Shown: positions 1-12,000 of the stretch, one piece after another
How the letters are laid out: the number at the start of each line of letters is the position of its first letter
Numbering within the stretch: the first letter of the stretch is position 1
Assembly: GCF_030908245.1 (NCBI RefSeq)
Contig: NZ_JAVFJJ010000003.1
Location: forward strand, 343,007 to 407,006
DNA: 64,000 nucleotides
Reading direction: 5' to 3'
Origin: Sinomonas sp. ASV322
GTDB taxonomy: Bacteria; Actinomycetota; Actinomycetes; Actinomycetales; Micrococcaceae
The notes under the pieces: generated by a model
Seen by the model: the letters and a program-made list of their open reading frames with translations, nothing else
What the model was told of the DNA's origin: nothing
Database searches by the model: none
Translations under genes and position numbers: made by a program

Positions 1-2
1 CG

Positions 3-434
3 AGCGCGGTGTTCATGGTCGGTACCGTCGCGGCGCCGTCGTCGGCCGCGGAGACGCTCACGCCGGGTCTCGACCAGACGGTGTCCGCGCTCACCTCGAA
101 GGGCGTCGAGGTCGTCGCGATCCGCGACAATCCGCGGTTCACCTTCGACATGGCCGAATGCGTCCTCCGCGACGGCCAATCGGCCAGCCAGTGCCGCCCC
201 GGGGCGTCGAGTGTCCTCGCCGAGACGAACCCGCTCACGGCGTTCGCCGCACAGCATCCGGACCACTTCGCGGCGCTCGACATGACGGACCTCATCTGCC
301 CGGACGGGGTGTGCAGCGGCGTCATCGGCAACACGTACGTCTACATCGACGACAACCACCTGACAAAGACGTACGCAGCGACGATGTCCTCCGGCCTCGG
401 AGAAAGGCTCTCGGCTGAGACGGGCTGGGTATAG
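3..434 (+). CDS. Acyltransferase 3 family protein, C-terminal SGNH domain (5' truncated by window)
   Basis: Only the last ~144 codons are present; the reading frame is open to the window edge, so the true start lies outside. The visible part matches the C-terminal SGNH-type domain fused to membrane acyltransferase-3 (OafA/YrhL-like) proteins. It shows an alternating beta/alpha pattern (VEVVAIRDNPRF), the cysteine-bearing segment ICPDGVCSGVIGN, and a DDNHLTKTY motif near the end that supplies the Asp/His of the SGNH catalytic site. These proteins transfer acyl groups to cell-envelope sugars at the membrane; the specific substrate cannot be told. A stop at 432-434 is followed by the guaB leader. 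Confidence 0.75.
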   Translation, partial: SAVFMVGTVAAPSSAAETLTPGLDQTVSALTSKGVEVVAIRDNPRFTFDMAECVLRDGQSASQCRPGASSVLAETNPLTAFAAQHPDHFAALDMTDLICPDGVCSGVIGNTYVYIDDNHLTKTYAATMSSGLGERLSAETGWV

Positions 435-539
435 CAGCCGCCCTTCTAGTGTGGCCTTCGTCACCGTGTGGCCCCGGGGAATGTCCGCCCGGCCAGGGGA
501 AGTTTAGGATAGAGAAACCGCAGCAGACCATGCCCGTAA

Positions 540-2123
<1,584 letters not shown>

Positions 2124-2143
2124 CGGCCAAGCCCCATTGCGCG

Positions 2144-2177
2144 GCGCCCCGCGGGAATCGTTCCCGCGGGGCGCTTT
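2144..2177 (+). terminator. Rho-independent terminator after guaB
   Basis: A perfect 14-bp stem (GCGCCCCGCGGGAA, 2144-2157, against 2161-2174) with a TCG loop is followed by TTT. It lies 20 nt after the guaB stop. Confidence 0.9.
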
Positions 2178-2308
2178 AGCCTTGTGGGCGGCGCGTTCCC
2201 CGTGACGGACGGGGCCCGCTCGTTCGAGGCGAGGCCCGCGCGTGACGAGGGGAGCGGGGACAGGCCCCGACAGGCCGCGGACCGCGCCGGTCGACTAAGG
2301 TAGAGGCC

Positions 2309-3445
2309 GTGACCTACGAGATCGAAATCGGCCGTGGCAAGCGCGGGCGGCGCGCGTACTCTCTCGACGACATCGCGATCGTCCCCAATCGGCGGACCCG
2401 TGATCCCCACGACGTCTCGGTCTCGTGGCAGATCGACGCCTATCGCTTCGAGATGCCGGTCATCGCCGCCCCGATGGACTCGGTCATGTCTCCGGCCACG
2501 GCCGTCGAGCTCGGCCGTCTCGGAGGCCTCGGCGTCCTCGACCTCGAGGGCCTCTGGACGCGCTACGAAGAGCCCGAGCCCGTCCTTGCCGAGATCGCCG
2601 CCCTCGAGGGCGAGCCGTCGGACCCGGCCGTGACCCGGAGGCTCCAGGAGCTCTACACCAAGCCCGTCGACCCCGAACTCATCACGTCGCGCCTGGCCGA
2701 AATCCGCGCGTCGGGCGTTACGGTCGCCGGCGCCCTCACCCCGTCGGGCACGGTGCAGCACTACAAGACGGTCATCGCCGCCGGTGTCGACCTGTTCGTC
2801 ATCCGCGGCACGACCGTTTCGGCCGAGCACGTCTCGAAGAACCAGGAGCCGCTCAACCTCAAGAAGTTCATCTACGAGCTCGACGTCCCCGTCATCGTGG
2901 GCGGCGCGGCCGGCTACACGCCCGCGCTGCACCTCATGCGCACGGGCGCGGCGGGTGTGCTCGTGGGCTTCGGCGGAGGAGCGACGACGACGACGCGGCG
3001 CGCCCTGGGCATCCACTCGCCCCTCGCATCGGCCATCAGCGATGTCGCCGCCGCGCGCCGGGACTACATGGACGAATCGGGCGGGCGCTACGTGCATGTC
3101 ATTGCCGACGGCGGCATGGGCACGTCCGGCGCGATCATCAAGGCCATCGCGATGGGCGCCGATGCCGTCATGCTCGGCTCGGCCCTTGCGCGCGCCGAAG
3201 AGGCTCCCGGCCGCGGCTGGCACTGGGGGGCCGAGGCTCACCACCCCGAGACCCCGCGCGGCGAGCGCGTCAACGTCGGCACGGTGGGGCCCATGAGCGA
3301 GGTCCTGTTCGGCCCGGGGCACCACGCGGACGGCACGTCGAACCTCGTGGGGATGCTGCGACGGTCGATGGCCACGAGCGGCTACTCCGACCTCAAGGAG
3401 TTCCAGCGCGTCGACGTCGTCGTGTCGCCGTACGCAGGCCAGTAG
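2309..3445 (+). CDS. GuaB-like IMP dehydrogenase family protein (IMPDH-related, GuaB3 type)
   Basis: Encodes 378 aa with the IMPDH/GMP-reductase barrel but no CBS module. It belongs to the actinobacterial IMPDH-related group that sits next to guaB. Visible family features are the N-terminal RRAYSLDDIAIVPNRRT segment, the MDSVMSP motif and the phosphate-binding VIADGGMGTSG. At the place of the catalytic GPGSICTTR loop it has GGGATTTTRR (codons 2972-2998), so the essential cysteine appears replaced by Thr227. The enzyme function is therefore uncertain. The GTG start at 2309 has no Shine-Dalgarno but a TAAGGT -10 box at 2296-2301, 7 nt upstream, suggesting a leaderless transcript. Confidence 0.88.
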   Translation: MTYEIEIGRGKRGRRAYSLDDIAIVPNRRTRDPHDVSVSWQIDAYRFEMPVIAAPMDSVMSPATAVELGRLGGLGVLDLEGLWTRYEEPEPVLAEIAALEGEPSDPAVTRRLQELYTKPVDPELITSRLAEIRASGVTVAGALTPSGTVQHYKTVIAAGVDLFVIRGTTVSAEHVSKNQEPLNLKKFIYELDVPVIVGGAAGYTPALHLMRTGAAGVLVGFGGGATTTTRRALGIHSPLASAISDVAAARRDYMDESGGRYVHVIADGGMGTSGAIIKAIAMGADAVMLGSALARAEEAPGRGWHWGAEAHHPETPRGERVNVGTVGPMSEVLFGPGHHADGTSNLVGMLRRSMATSGYSDLKEFQRVDVVVSPYAGQ

Positions 3446-3449
3446 GCGC

Positions 3450-3477
3450 TTGACGGCCTGCCTGGACTCCATACAGT
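3450..3477 (+). promoter_or_regulatory. Probable glpD promoter
   Basis: TTGACG (3450-3455), a 16-bp spacer and TACAGT (3472-3477) form a good vegetative promoter just after the guaB-like stop, giving a leader of about 30 nt to the glpD start. Confidence 0.6.
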
Positions 3478-3512
3478 AACCGTGGACGAGGGTCTTGACT
3501 GAGGGGAAGGGC

Positions 3513-5243
3513 ATGTCCGGAAGCTTGGGTCCCGAGGGTCGCGCGACGGCGATCGAGCGGCTCAAGGCCACGGCCCGGCAAGGCCGGGAGGGCCGGGAGA
3601 TCGACGTCCTCATTGTCGGCGGCGGCATCGTGGGCGCCGGAGCCGCGCTCGATGCGGTGACCCGTGGCCTCGACGTGGGGATCGTCGAGCAGCGCGACTG
3701 GGCGTCGGGGACGTCGTCGCGCTCGTCGAAGCTCATCCACGGCGGGCTCCGCTATCTCGAGATGCTCGATTTCCGGCTCGTCCAGGAGGCGCTCCAGGAA
3801 CGCGGCCTCCTCCTCCAGCGCATCGCGCCCCATCTCGTCAAGCCGGTCCCCTTCCTGTATCCGCTCACACGCCGGTGGTGGGAGCGCCCCTACGTCGGCA
3901 TGGGCATGATCATGTATGACACGTTCGGGCTCACGAGCGGCCACGGAAACGGCGTCCCCGTGCACAAGCACATGTTCCGGCGCAGCACCCTCCGCGCCGC
4001 GCCGAGCCTCAAGGACGACGCGATGATCGGCGCGATCCGCTACTACGACGCGCAGGTGGACGACGCGCGGCTCGTCTCGACGATCGTGCGGACGGCCGCG
4101 TTCCACGGCGCGCATGCGGTCAACCGGATGCGCGTCGAGAGCTTCCTCCGCGAGGGCGAGCGCGTCGTGGGGGCTCGCGTGAGGGACCTCGAGACGGGCG
4201 AGCCATTCGACATCCGCGCGAAGCAGGTCATCAACGCGACGGGCGTGTGGACTGACGAGACGCAGGCCATGGTGACGGAGCGCGGCCAGCTCAAGGTCCG
4301 GGCCTCGAAGGGCGTCCACCTCGTTGTCCCCCGGGACCGCTTCCAGTCCACCGTGGGCCTCATCCTGCGGACCGAGAAGTCCGTGCTCTTCGTCATCCCG
4401 TGGGGACGCCACTGGATCATCGGGACGACGGACACCGACTGGGAGCTCGACAAGGCGCACCCGGCGGCGTCGAGCAGCGACATCGACTACATCCTCGAGC
4501 ACGTCAACCGCGTGCTCCGGCGGCCCCTCACGCGGGAGGACGTCGAGGGCGTGTACGCAGGTCTGCGGCCGCTCCTCGCCGGGGAGAACGACTCGACGGC
4601 GCAGCTCAGCCGCGAGCACATCGTCGCGCATCCCGTGCCCGGCATGGTCGTCGTGGCGGGCGGAAAGCTCACGACCTATCGGATCATGGCTCGCGACGCC
4701 GTCGACGAGGCAGTGCGCAGCATGGACGTGCGCGTGCCCCAGAGCATCACGGACAAGGTTCCCCTCGTCGGCGCGGACGGATACCGGGCCGTGTGGAACC
4801 GGAGGCATCGGCTCGCCGAGGCCTCGGGGGTGCATGTGGCCCGCGTCGAACACCTCATCAACCGCTACGGCTCGCTCGCGACCGAGGTCCTGGACCTCAT
4901 GGCGGCCGACCGGAGCCTGGCCGAGCACCTCCCGGGCGCCGACGACTACCTTCGGGCCGAGGTCGTCTACTCCGTGACCCACGAGGCGGCGCGGCATGTC
5001 GAAGACATCCTCACGCGGCGCACGCGGATCTCGATCGAAGCGTGGGATCGTGGCGTCTCGGCGGCACCGGTGGTCGCCGGGCTGATGGCGCCCCTGCTTG
5101 GCTGGAGCGAGGTGCAGCGCGAGAACGAGGTGGCCCACTATCTCAAGCGCGTCGAGGCCGAGCGGCTGAGCCAAGAGCAGCCCGACGACGCGACGGCCGA
5201 CGTCGCGCGGCTCGGCGTCGCGGACATCGTCCCCGTGAAATAG
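3513..5243 (+). CDS. glpD: Glycerol-3-phosphate dehydrogenase, FAD-dependent
   Basis: Encodes 576 aa. It oxidises sn-glycerol-3-phosphate to dihydroxyacetone phosphate and passes electrons to the respiratory quinone pool at the membrane. The N-terminal FAD dinucleotide-binding motif DVLIVGGGIVGAGAALDA, the ASGTSSRSSKLIHGGLRYLE signature and the C-terminal DAO_C domain are all present. An in-frame TTG at 3495 would extend the protein by six residues, but GAGGGGAAGG directly precedes the ATG at 3513, so this start is preferred. It has its own promoter and is monocistronic as far as can be seen; no glycerol kinase or facilitator gene lies nearby. Confidence 0.93.
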   Translation: MSGSLGPEGRATAIERLKATARQGREGREIDVLIVGGGIVGAGAALDAVTRGLDVGIVEQRDWASGTSSRSSKLIHGGLRYLEMLDFRLVQEALQERGLLLQRIAPHLVKPVPFLYPLTRRWWERPYVGMGMIMYDTFGLTSGHGNGVPVHKHMFRRSTLRAAPSLKDDAMIGAIRYYDAQVDDARLVSTIVRTAAFHGAHAVNRMRVESFLREGERVVGARVRDLETGEPFDIRAKQVINATGVWTDETQAMVTERGQLKVRASKGVHLVVPRDRFQSTVGLILRTEKSVLFVIPWGRHWIIGTTDTDWELDKAHPAASSSDIDYILEHVNRVLRRPLTREDVEGVYAGLRPLLAGENDSTAQLSREHIVAHPVPGMVVVAGGKLTTYRIMARDAVDEAVRSMDVRVPQSITDKVPLVGADGYRAVWNRRHRLAEASGVHVARVEHLINRYGSLATEVLDLMAADRSLAEHLPGADDYLRAEVVYSVTHEAARHVEDILTRRTRISIEAWDRGVSAAPVVAGLMAPLLGWSEVQRENEVAHYLKRVEAERLSQEQPDDATADVARLGVADIVPVK

Positions 5244-5329
5244 CCCGGGCCCGTGCGCTCCGGACGCGATCCGGACCGCATCACGGACAACGAGCCCACG
5301 GCGTGAGACCGCGTCCGTAAAATGACGGC

Positions 5330-5815
5330 ATGCCCCAGACTTTCGACCGCTACGACGCCCAGCTGACCACGCCGGGGCTCGTCATCCTCGAGATGGAGGC
5401 CACGGACCGCCACGACGCGGCGCGCCAGCTGGCCGGGCGGCTTGCCGCCGAAGGAAGGATCGACGATCTCGATGCGTTCCTCGCCGATGTCGCGGCCCGG
5501 GAACACCAGATGGCCACGGGACTTCCCGGCGGGATCGGGCTTCCGCATGCGCGCAGCGAGCACGTGATTCGGCCGTCGATCGCCGTGGGCGTCGCGAAGT
5601 ACGGGCACGCGATCGATTTCGGGGCCTTGGACGGGCCGGCGTTCGTTGTCCTGCTCATCGCGACTCCGGCCTCGAGTTTCTCCGAGCACCTCGAGGTCCT
5701 CGCGACGATGGCCCGCTCGCTGTCCAAGGCCGGATTCCGCGAATCGCTGCGCCGTGCGAACGACGCCGACATCATCTCGGAGCTCGTGAACTCGGCGCTC
5801 CTGTTCGGGGACTAG
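5330..5815 (+). CDS. PTS sugar transporter EIIA domain protein (fructose/mannitol type)
   Basis: Encodes a stand-alone 161-aa EIIA domain of the fructose/mannitol superfamily. The phosphorylatable histidine is in GLPHARSEHV (about residue 71), preceded by the typical MATGLPGGIG loop. In the PTS, EIIA takes phosphate from HPr and hands it to EIIB. No EIIB/EIIC gene is near, so it may serve a remote permease or act as a regulatory EIIA; the sugar is unknown. The start has a TAAAAT -10 box at 5318-5323, 6 nt before the ATG, and no Shine-Dalgarno, so it looks leaderless. Confidence 0.85.
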   Translation: MPQTFDRYDAQLTTPGLVILEMEATDRHDAARQLAGRLAAEGRIDDLDAFLADVAAREHQMATGLPGGIGLPHARSEHVIRPSIAVGVAKYGHAIDFGALDGPAFVVLLIATPASSFSEHLEVLATMARSLSKAGFRESLRRANDADIISELVNSALLFGD

Positions 5816-5820
5816 GGAGT

Positions 5821-5888
5821 TTCGAAGTCTGGGCCGTTTCGGGGTCTTGGTCGATTCGGAGTCTGGGCCGTTTCGGAGTCTTGGTCGA
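5821..5888. repeat. 34-bp direct tandem repeat, two copies
   Basis: Copies at 5821-5854 and 5855-5888 differ at two positions (unit positions 5 and 23). Each half of the unit is itself similar (TCTGGGCCGTTTCG / TCTTGGTCGATTCG), so the array can be read as about four degenerate 17-mers. It fills the gap between the EIIA gene and SURF1. Confidence 0.85.
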
Positions 5889-5934
5889 ATGCCCTGTTTC
5901 GGTTTTCTACAGCTTGTCGGAGTACCGTTGAAAG

Positions 5935-6846
5935 GTGCTCCGAACCGCCCTCAAGCTCCGCTGGATCCTTGCGCTCCTTGCCGCGCTCGCGGTCTCGGGC
6001 GTCTTCGTCCTGCTGAGCCAGTGGCAGTTCTCCCGTTCGACGTCGGACTCCCCGCCTGTCGTGCCGACCGTCGAAACGCCGCAGCCGCTCACGAAGACCA
6101 TCCAGCCAGGCGCGGCCTTCCCGGCAGCGGCGGCGGACCAGATGGTGACGGCGAGCGGGCACTACGATCCGTCGCGCCAGGCGCTCGTCCCCAATCGCCT
6201 GCGCAACGGGGTCAGTGGTTGGTGGGTCGTGACGGCGTTCGTCGTCGACGGCGCCCCGGCAGTGGGCGGCGAGAAGGGGATCGTCGTCCCCGTGGCCCGC
6301 GGATGGCTTGCCGACCCGGGCAATGCCGGCCCCCCGCCGTCCGGCGAGGTTCAGCTCACGGGCCGGCTCCTGCCCTCGGAGGCCCCGCAGGCGAACAAGC
6401 ATCCCGCGGCGGGGCAGGCGTCCATGGTTTCGGTTGCCGAGCTGATCAACCTGTGGGACGTCCAGAGCTACCCGGGCTTCGTGAGCGCGACTCATGAGGT
6501 GACCACCGGGGGGGATCAGTCCGCTTCCGCGCTGCACGGCACACTCGAGCCGCTCGACATCGCGGCGCAGCCAGCCACTGCCCCCGTGAACTGGCTCAAT
6601 ATCTTCTACGCGGTCGAATGGGTCGTGTTCGCCGGCTTCTCGATCTTCCTGTGGTGGCGTCTTGTGCGCGACGACTACGAGCGCCGGCTGGAGGCTCAGG
6701 CCAACGACGGAGCGCAAGCCCACGACGGGGCGCCCGACGCACACGCATCTGGGACCGAAGCGCCCGAGGCATCGGACGCCCAGGCAACCCCCGCTCCCGA
6801 ACCCGACGATACCGACGCCCGATCCGATACCGGAGGAAAACTGTGA
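5935..6846 (+). CDS. SURF1 family cytochrome oxidase biogenesis protein
   Basis: Encodes 303 aa. SURF1-type proteins assist assembly of haem-copper cytochrome oxidase in the membrane. The architecture fits: an N-terminal transmembrane helix (about residues 8-27), the GxxQ-like QWQFSRS segment, an extracytoplasmic middle with ALVPNRLRNGVSGWWVVTAF and the VARGWL motif, and a second transmembrane helix (about 220-243), then a low-complexity charged tail rich in Ala/Asp/Pro. The GTG start at 5935 has a TACCGT -10 box at 5923-5928 and also GAAAG just upstream. The stop overlaps the start of the next gene (GTGA). Confidence 0.88.
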   Translation: MLRTALKLRWILALLAALAVSGVFVLLSQWQFSRSTSDSPPVVPTVETPQPLTKTIQPGAAFPAAAADQMVTASGHYDPSRQALVPNRLRNGVSGWWVVTAFVVDGAPAVGGEKGIVVPVARGWLADPGNAGPPPSGEVQLTGRLLPSEAPQANKHPAAGQASMVSVAELINLWDVQSYPGFVSATHEVTTGGDQSASALHGTLEPLDIAAQPATAPVNWLNIFYAVEWVVFAGFSIFLWWRLVRDDYERRLEAQANDGAQAHDGAPDAHASGTEAPEASDAQATPAPEPDDTDARSDTGGKL

Positions 6847-7325
6847 TCGACCCCAAGCCCGCCACGGGCCGCACGCCCCAGCGCCGCTTCGGCGGCACCG
6901 CCGCACAGATCCGCTCGGCGCTCGGGTTCTACAGGGTCATGGCCTACGCGACGGGCTCCATGCTCCTGCTCCTATGCCTTGAGATGATCCTGCGCTACGG
7001 TCTCGGCAAGTTCATCTTCGCGGGAGGAAGCGACGCCTTCACCGGGAAGCCTTTTGCCGTTGGGCTCGCGGACGCCGATCCGGCCGGCGTGGTGGGCGGC
7101 GTGAACCTCTCGATCACCGTCCTCATCGTCCACGGCTGGATGTACGTCCTGTACCTCGCATCGAACTTCCGCCTGTGGTCTCTCATGCGCTGGCCATTCG
7201 GCCGCTTCGTCCTCATGGCGCTCGGCGGCGTCGTCCCGCTGCTCTCGTTCATCGTCGAACGGCGGATGCACGCCGAGGTGGAGCGCGACCTTGTCGCACA
7301 CCCGGACGCGGGCCAGCGGTACTGA
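6843..7325 (+). CDS. DUF3817 integral membrane protein
   Basis: Encodes 160 aa. The GTG at 6843 overlaps the SURF1 stop (GTGA), which implies translational coupling. An upstream in-frame ATG at 6618 would lie inside SURF1 and is rejected. The protein has three hydrophobic segments (around residues 25-45, 80-100 and 115-135) and the pattern of DUF3817 proteins (FYRVMAYATGSMLLLLCLEMILRYG; HGWMYVLYLASNFRLW). DUF3817 genes recur between SURF1 and guaA in actinobacteria. Function unknown; the context suggests a link with respiratory-chain membrane biology. Confidence 0.85.
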   Translation: MIDPKPATGRTPQRRFGGTAAQIRSALGFYRVMAYATGSMLLLLCLEMILRYGLGKFIFAGGSDAFTGKPFAVGLADADPAGVVGGVNLSITVLIVHGWMYVLYLASNFRLWSLMRWPFGRFVLMALGGVVPLLSFIVERRMHAEVERDLVAHPDAGQRY

Positions 7326-7366
7326 GCACAGGCGGCACCCGTCGTGACGTCCGGTAGGCTTGACGG

Positions 7367-8965
7367 GTGACAAACGCATCCCAGAGCACAGGCTCGCAGA
7401 CAGCCCACAGGCCCGTGCTCGTGGTCGACTATGGTGCCCAGTACGCGCAGCTCATCGCACGGCGCGTCCGCGAGGCGAACGTCTATTCCGAGATTGTCCC
7501 GCACACCTTGACCACCGAGCAGATCATGGCCAAGAACCCGGCCGCCATCATTCTCTCCGGCGGCCCCTCGAGCGTCTACGCAGAAGGCGCGCCGGCGGTC
7601 GGGGCAGACCTGTTCGAGGCCGGAGTGCCGGTCTTCGGCATCTGCTACGGCTTCCAGGCCATGGCGAACGCACTCGGCGGAACGGTGGCGCGCACGGGTC
7701 TCCGCGAGTACGGCGCGACGCAGGCATCGGCCGTAGGGGAGCCCCACTCGATCCTTTCTGGGATTCCTGTCCTGCAGAGCACCTGGATGAGCCATGGCGA
7801 CGCCGTGCAGACCGCCCCCGAAGGGTTCGAGGTGCTCGCGACCACGCCCGGTGCTCCCGTCGCGGCGTTCGTCAACACTGAGAAGGCCCTTGGCGGCGTG
7901 CAGTGGCATCCCGAGGTCAAGCACTCCGAGTATGGCCAGAAGGTCCTTGAGAACTTCCTGTTCGGCGTTGCTGGGCTTGAGCGCAATTGGACGACCGGCA
8001 ACATCCTCGAGGAACAGGTCGCGCGGATTCGCGAACAGGTCGGCTCTGCACGGGTCATCTGTGGCCTGTCCGGCGGCGTCGACTCCGCGGTCGCCGCGGC
8101 ACTGGTCCAGCGCGCGGTCGGCGATCAGCTCACCTGCGTCTTCGTCGATCACGGCCTGCTCCGCGATGGGGAGGCCGAGCAGGTCGAGCGTGACTTTGTC
8201 GCGGCGACGGGCGTCAACCTCTACGTCGCCAACGAGCAGGAACGCTTCCTGTCCGCTCTCTCGGGGGTGACCGATCCCGAGCAGAAGCGGAAGATCATCG
8301 GCCGCGAGTTCATCCGCGCGTTCGAAGAAGCCGAGCGGACGATCATCGAGAAGGCCAAGGCAGAGGGCGAGCAGATCCGCTTCCTCGTCCAGGGAACGCT
8401 CTACCCTGACGTCGTCGAGTCCGGCGGCGGTGAGGGCACTGCCAACATCAAGAGTCACCACAACGTGGGCGGTCTCCCTGAGGACATGCGCTTCGAGCTC
8501 GTCGAACCGCTGCGTGCGCTGTTCAAGGACGAAGTCCGCTCGGTGGGCCGCCAGCTCGGCCTGCCCGCTGAGATCGTCAATCGCCAGCCCTTCCCCGGCC
8601 CAGGCCTCGGAATCCGCATCGTCGGCGAAGTCACGGGGGAGCGGCTCGACCTGCTGCGCAAGGCCGACGCGATCGCGCGCCACGAGCTCACCGCGGCCGG
8701 GCTCGATGACGAGGTGTGGCAGATGCCCGTCGTGCTCCTCGCGGACGTGCGCAGCGTCGGCGTCCAAGGCGACGGCCGGACGTACGGCCATCCGATCGTC
8801 CTTCGTCCGGTTTCGAGCGAGGACGCGATGACGGCCGACTGGTCGCGACTGCCGTTCGACCTCCTGGCCCGGATCTCGAACCGCATTACGAACGAGGTCG
8901 ATGGTGTCAATCGCGTGGTGCTCGATGTGACGAGCAAGCCCCCGGGAACCATCGAATGGGAGTGA
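7367..8965 (+). CDS. guaA: GMP synthase (glutamine-hydrolysing)
   Basis: Encodes 532 aa. It amidates XMP to GMP using glutamine and ATP, completing the pathway opened by guaB. The N-terminal class I amidotransferase domain carries the nucleophile in [10 protein letters not shown] and the His-Glu pair in VQWHPEVKH. The ATP-pyrophosphatase domain begins with the P-loop [12 protein letters not shown], and the C-terminal dimerisation domain contains [13 protein letters not shown] and ends with the conserved KPPGTIEWE. The GTG start at 7367 has a TAGGCT box at 7355-7360 six nt upstream and no Shine-Dalgarno (leaderless). No PurR-type operator or guanine riboswitch is visible. Confidence 0.97.
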   Translation: MTNASQSTGSQTAHRPVLVVDYGAQYAQLIARRVREANVYSEIVPHTLTTEQIMAKNPAAIILSGGPSSVYAEGAPAVGADLFEAGVPVFGICYGFQAMANALGGTVARTGLREYGATQASAVGEPHSILSGIPVLQSTWMSHGDAVQTAPEGFEVLATTPGAPVAAFVNTEKALGGVQWHPEVKHSEYGQKVLENFLFGVAGLERNWTTGNILEEQVARIREQVGSARVICGLSGGVDSAVAAALVQRAVGDQLTCVFVDHGLLRDGEAEQVERDFVAATGVNLYVANEQERFLSALSGVTDPEQKRKIIGREFIRAFEEAERTIIEKAKAEGEQIRFLVQGTLYPDVVESGGGEGTANIKSHHNVGGLPEDMRFELVEPLRALFKDEVRSVGRQLGLPAEIVNRQPFPGPGLGIRIVGEVTGERLDLLRKADAIARHELTAAGLDDEVWQMPVVLLADVRSVGVQGDGRTYGHPIVLRPVSSEDAMTADWSRLPFDLLARISNRITNEVDGVNRVVLDVTSKPPGTIEWE

Positions 8966-8979
8966 TCCGACGCTGATTT

Positions 8980-9008
8980 GGCCCCTGGCTGCGTTGCGGC
9001 CGGGGGCC
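8980..9008 (+). terminator. Probable terminator hairpin after guaA
   Basis: GGCCCCTGGC (8980-8989) pairs with GCCGGGGGCC (8999-9008) with one G:U pair. No T-tract follows, so termination strength is uncertain. Confidence 0.5.
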
Positions 9009-9037
9009 TCGGCGTTGAAGAGGTTACTCTCGAAACC

Positions 9038-12000
9038 ATGCCGATAAGGTCTATAGGCAAACGACGCAGCGCCACGGACGCCGCAGAGGAGAGCGCCCCA
9101 GTGCCCCAAGAGCCGACGAAGCACGAAGACGAGGCACGCCTCGAGGCGTGGCTCTCGTCTCTGCCCGCCGTGACCGGTCCGGATACGATGCTCAGCTTCT
9201 TTCCGAAGTCTGACGGCACGATCGACCTGACCTCGGCCCATGCTTCTGGTCTCGCGCAGCTCCTTGCGGGTCGCAGGACGAGGCTCTCGACGCTCGTGCG
9301 GGAGCGGCAGGACTACACGGCTGCGGCGCGGGCCGCGCGGAACCTGCGCGGCAAGATCTACGAGCTTTCCCATGAGCGGGGCCTCGACGCCGGGTATCTC
9401 GCCGCGGGAATCGCGTCGTGGACGTCCGCGGTCGGCGGCAAGCCGCGGCGCGTGAGCGCGCCCGTCCTGCTCGCGGGAGCGGCGTTGACTGTTCGGAGCG
9501 AGCAGGACGACTTCGAAATCAAGCTGACCGAGCAAGCGCGGCTCAATCCCGCCCTCGTCCGTCACCTTCGGTCCGTGCACCATCTCGAGATCGACCCGGT
9601 CTCCATCGAACGTCTCGCGTACAGCACCGCACGCCTCGACCCGCATCCCGTGCTTGAACGCGTGCGGGGGCTCCTTCACGGCATTCCCGGAGCCGTCGTC
9701 GATTCGCGGCTCCTTGTATCGACGTTCGCCGACCTCGAGCACGCGCTCGACGACCCGGCCATCACGGCCGGCAGTTCTGTTGTCGCGTCCCTCGCCGCCG
9801 CCGCGCGCGGCGTGCACGTGGCCCCGGCACCGGTCGACGCGTCTCGCTTCGCGCACATCGACGAGCGCGCGCCCGAGGACGAACTGCTTGTCCTTGACGC
9901 GGACGGGGATCAGCAGCTCGCGATCGACGCCGCTCGCGCGGGCGATTCCCTCGTCGTCGAGGCTCCGCCGGGAACCGGCCAGACCCAGACGGCCGTCAAC
10001 GTCATCGCGAACCTCGTCGACGCCGGCCGGACCGTTCTCGTCGTCGCGGAGCGGCGCGCGAGCCTCACAGAGCTTCATCGGGTGAGCGAGCATCTCGGCC
10101 TCGGCTCGACGCTGCTTCCTTTGGGCACCGGACTCACGGCCGGCCTGCTCAAGCAGCAGCTTGTCCGCGCCATCGTGCGCAACGAGAAGTCCGAAGAGCC
10201 ACGGCTTGACGTGCTGCACAGGACCGTGCGCGACCGCAGGCATCAGCTCATAGAGCACGTCGAATCTCTCCACAACATCCGCGAACGCTGGGGCTGCTCG
10301 CCCTACGAAGCGATGCAGTCGCTCGCGGCGTTGACCTCGATCCAGCCGTCCCCCGCGACGACCGTCCGGCTCAAGCGCAGCGTGCTCGACAGCATTCGCG
10401 AACGACGCGAACTTGCCGAGCGGCTCCGGAGGGCTGCTGAGCTCGGCAGCTTCAGCCGCGATGCGACCGAAAGCCCGTGGTACGGGGCGCGCATGCTCAC
10501 GCGCCGCGAAACGGAAGATGCTCAGGAACTCGTCGGGGTGTTGGTGGCAGATCTGCCTGCCCTGCACGAGCGCATGGCCCAGGTCGCCGAGCATTCGGAG
10601 ATTCGGCTCGGCGCTTCGGTCCAGGAATGGGGACAGCAGATCGAACTGCTCGTTGCCGTCCGCGAAAGTCTTGACAAGTTCACACCGGACATCTTTGACC
10701 GTCCCGTCAACGATCTCATCGCCGCGACGGCGTCGTCGGGCTGGCGGCGCGAACGGGGGATTGAGATCCCCGCGATGCAGAGGTCGCGGCTTCGCCGGGT
10801 CGCGAAAGAGTACGTTCGACCGGGCGTCCACCTCGCAGACCTCCATACGGCGCTGCTGCTCGTGCAGGAGCAGCGCGCACAGTGGGCCGACTACGCGGTG
10901 TCGCAGCGTCACCCGGCCGTTCCGTCCGGTCTCGCCGACCTGCGCGAGGACTATCGGGCCGTCCGCAAGGGGCTCGAGCGGCTCGGCACGATCCTCTCCG
11001 GGACCCGAGACGGTGGCAATCTGGTCCGGACTTCCGTGGCGGCGGTCCATCAGCGACTCGAGGACCTCGCGGACGGAGCCGACGCCCTCCGGTCGCTGCC
11101 CGAGCGGACCCTCCTCGAGGACGAGCTCCGTGAACGCGGTCTCGGCGATCTCCTTGCCGACCTCGCTGAACGCGAGGCCTCCCCGGATGTGGTCGCCTCC
11201 GAGCTCGAACTCGCCTGGTGGCAGTCGGTGCTCGAGGCCATGATCAGCGGGGACGACTATCTCGCGATGTCCGACGGCGCTCAGCTGCGGCGCGCCGAGG
11301 AAGAATTCCGGCGCGCCGATCGGGCACACATCGGGTCGGGTCCGGCCAGGGTCCGATGGAGACTCGGCGGCGCATGGGCACGGGCCATCGGCGAACGCCC
11401 GCGCGAAGCCGAGTCGCTGCGGAACCTCCTGCGCGACGGGCGCATCAGCCTCGCGAGCCTCGAGGCGAACGCCTCCGGGCTCGTGCGCCCCCTCGTTCCC
11501 GTATGGACCTCGAGTCCGTACACGCTGGCGTCGGTGGCCCCAGCGAAGCGGCGGTTCGACGTCGTCGTCATCCTCGACGCGGACTCGATGCCGCTCAGGG
11601 CCGCCCTTCCGGCGATTGCCCGTGCGAAGCAAGTCATCGCTTTCGGTGATTCCTACGTCGCCAATCCACGCCCGTTCACAGTCGGCATCGGGGGCAGCCA
11701 GCCCCCAGCCGCCCCGGTCGAGAGTTCGTTCTCGGCCCTCGCCCGGGTGCTTCCGACGGTGCGCCTGACAACGGTCTATCGCGGCGTCGACGAGGATCTG
11801 GGGCTCCAGCTGAGCCAACGGTTCTACGAGGGGGCCCTCAGGCGGCTCCCTGATGGCCAGTCCGTGACGGGGCTCGATCGCGCCCTCGTCGTCGAGTACC
11901 TGCCAGACGGCACCGGGATGCCTTCCGGCCAAGACGGCAACGTCGAATCGACGGCCGCCGAAGTCAATCGCGTCGTCGACCTCGTTTTCGAGCACGCCGC

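Noticed and set aside
8978..9037. TTG at 8978 as the start of the helicase-like protein
   Set aside because: It lies in the guaA terminator hairpin and upstream of the TACTCT -10 box that fits an ATG start at 9038.
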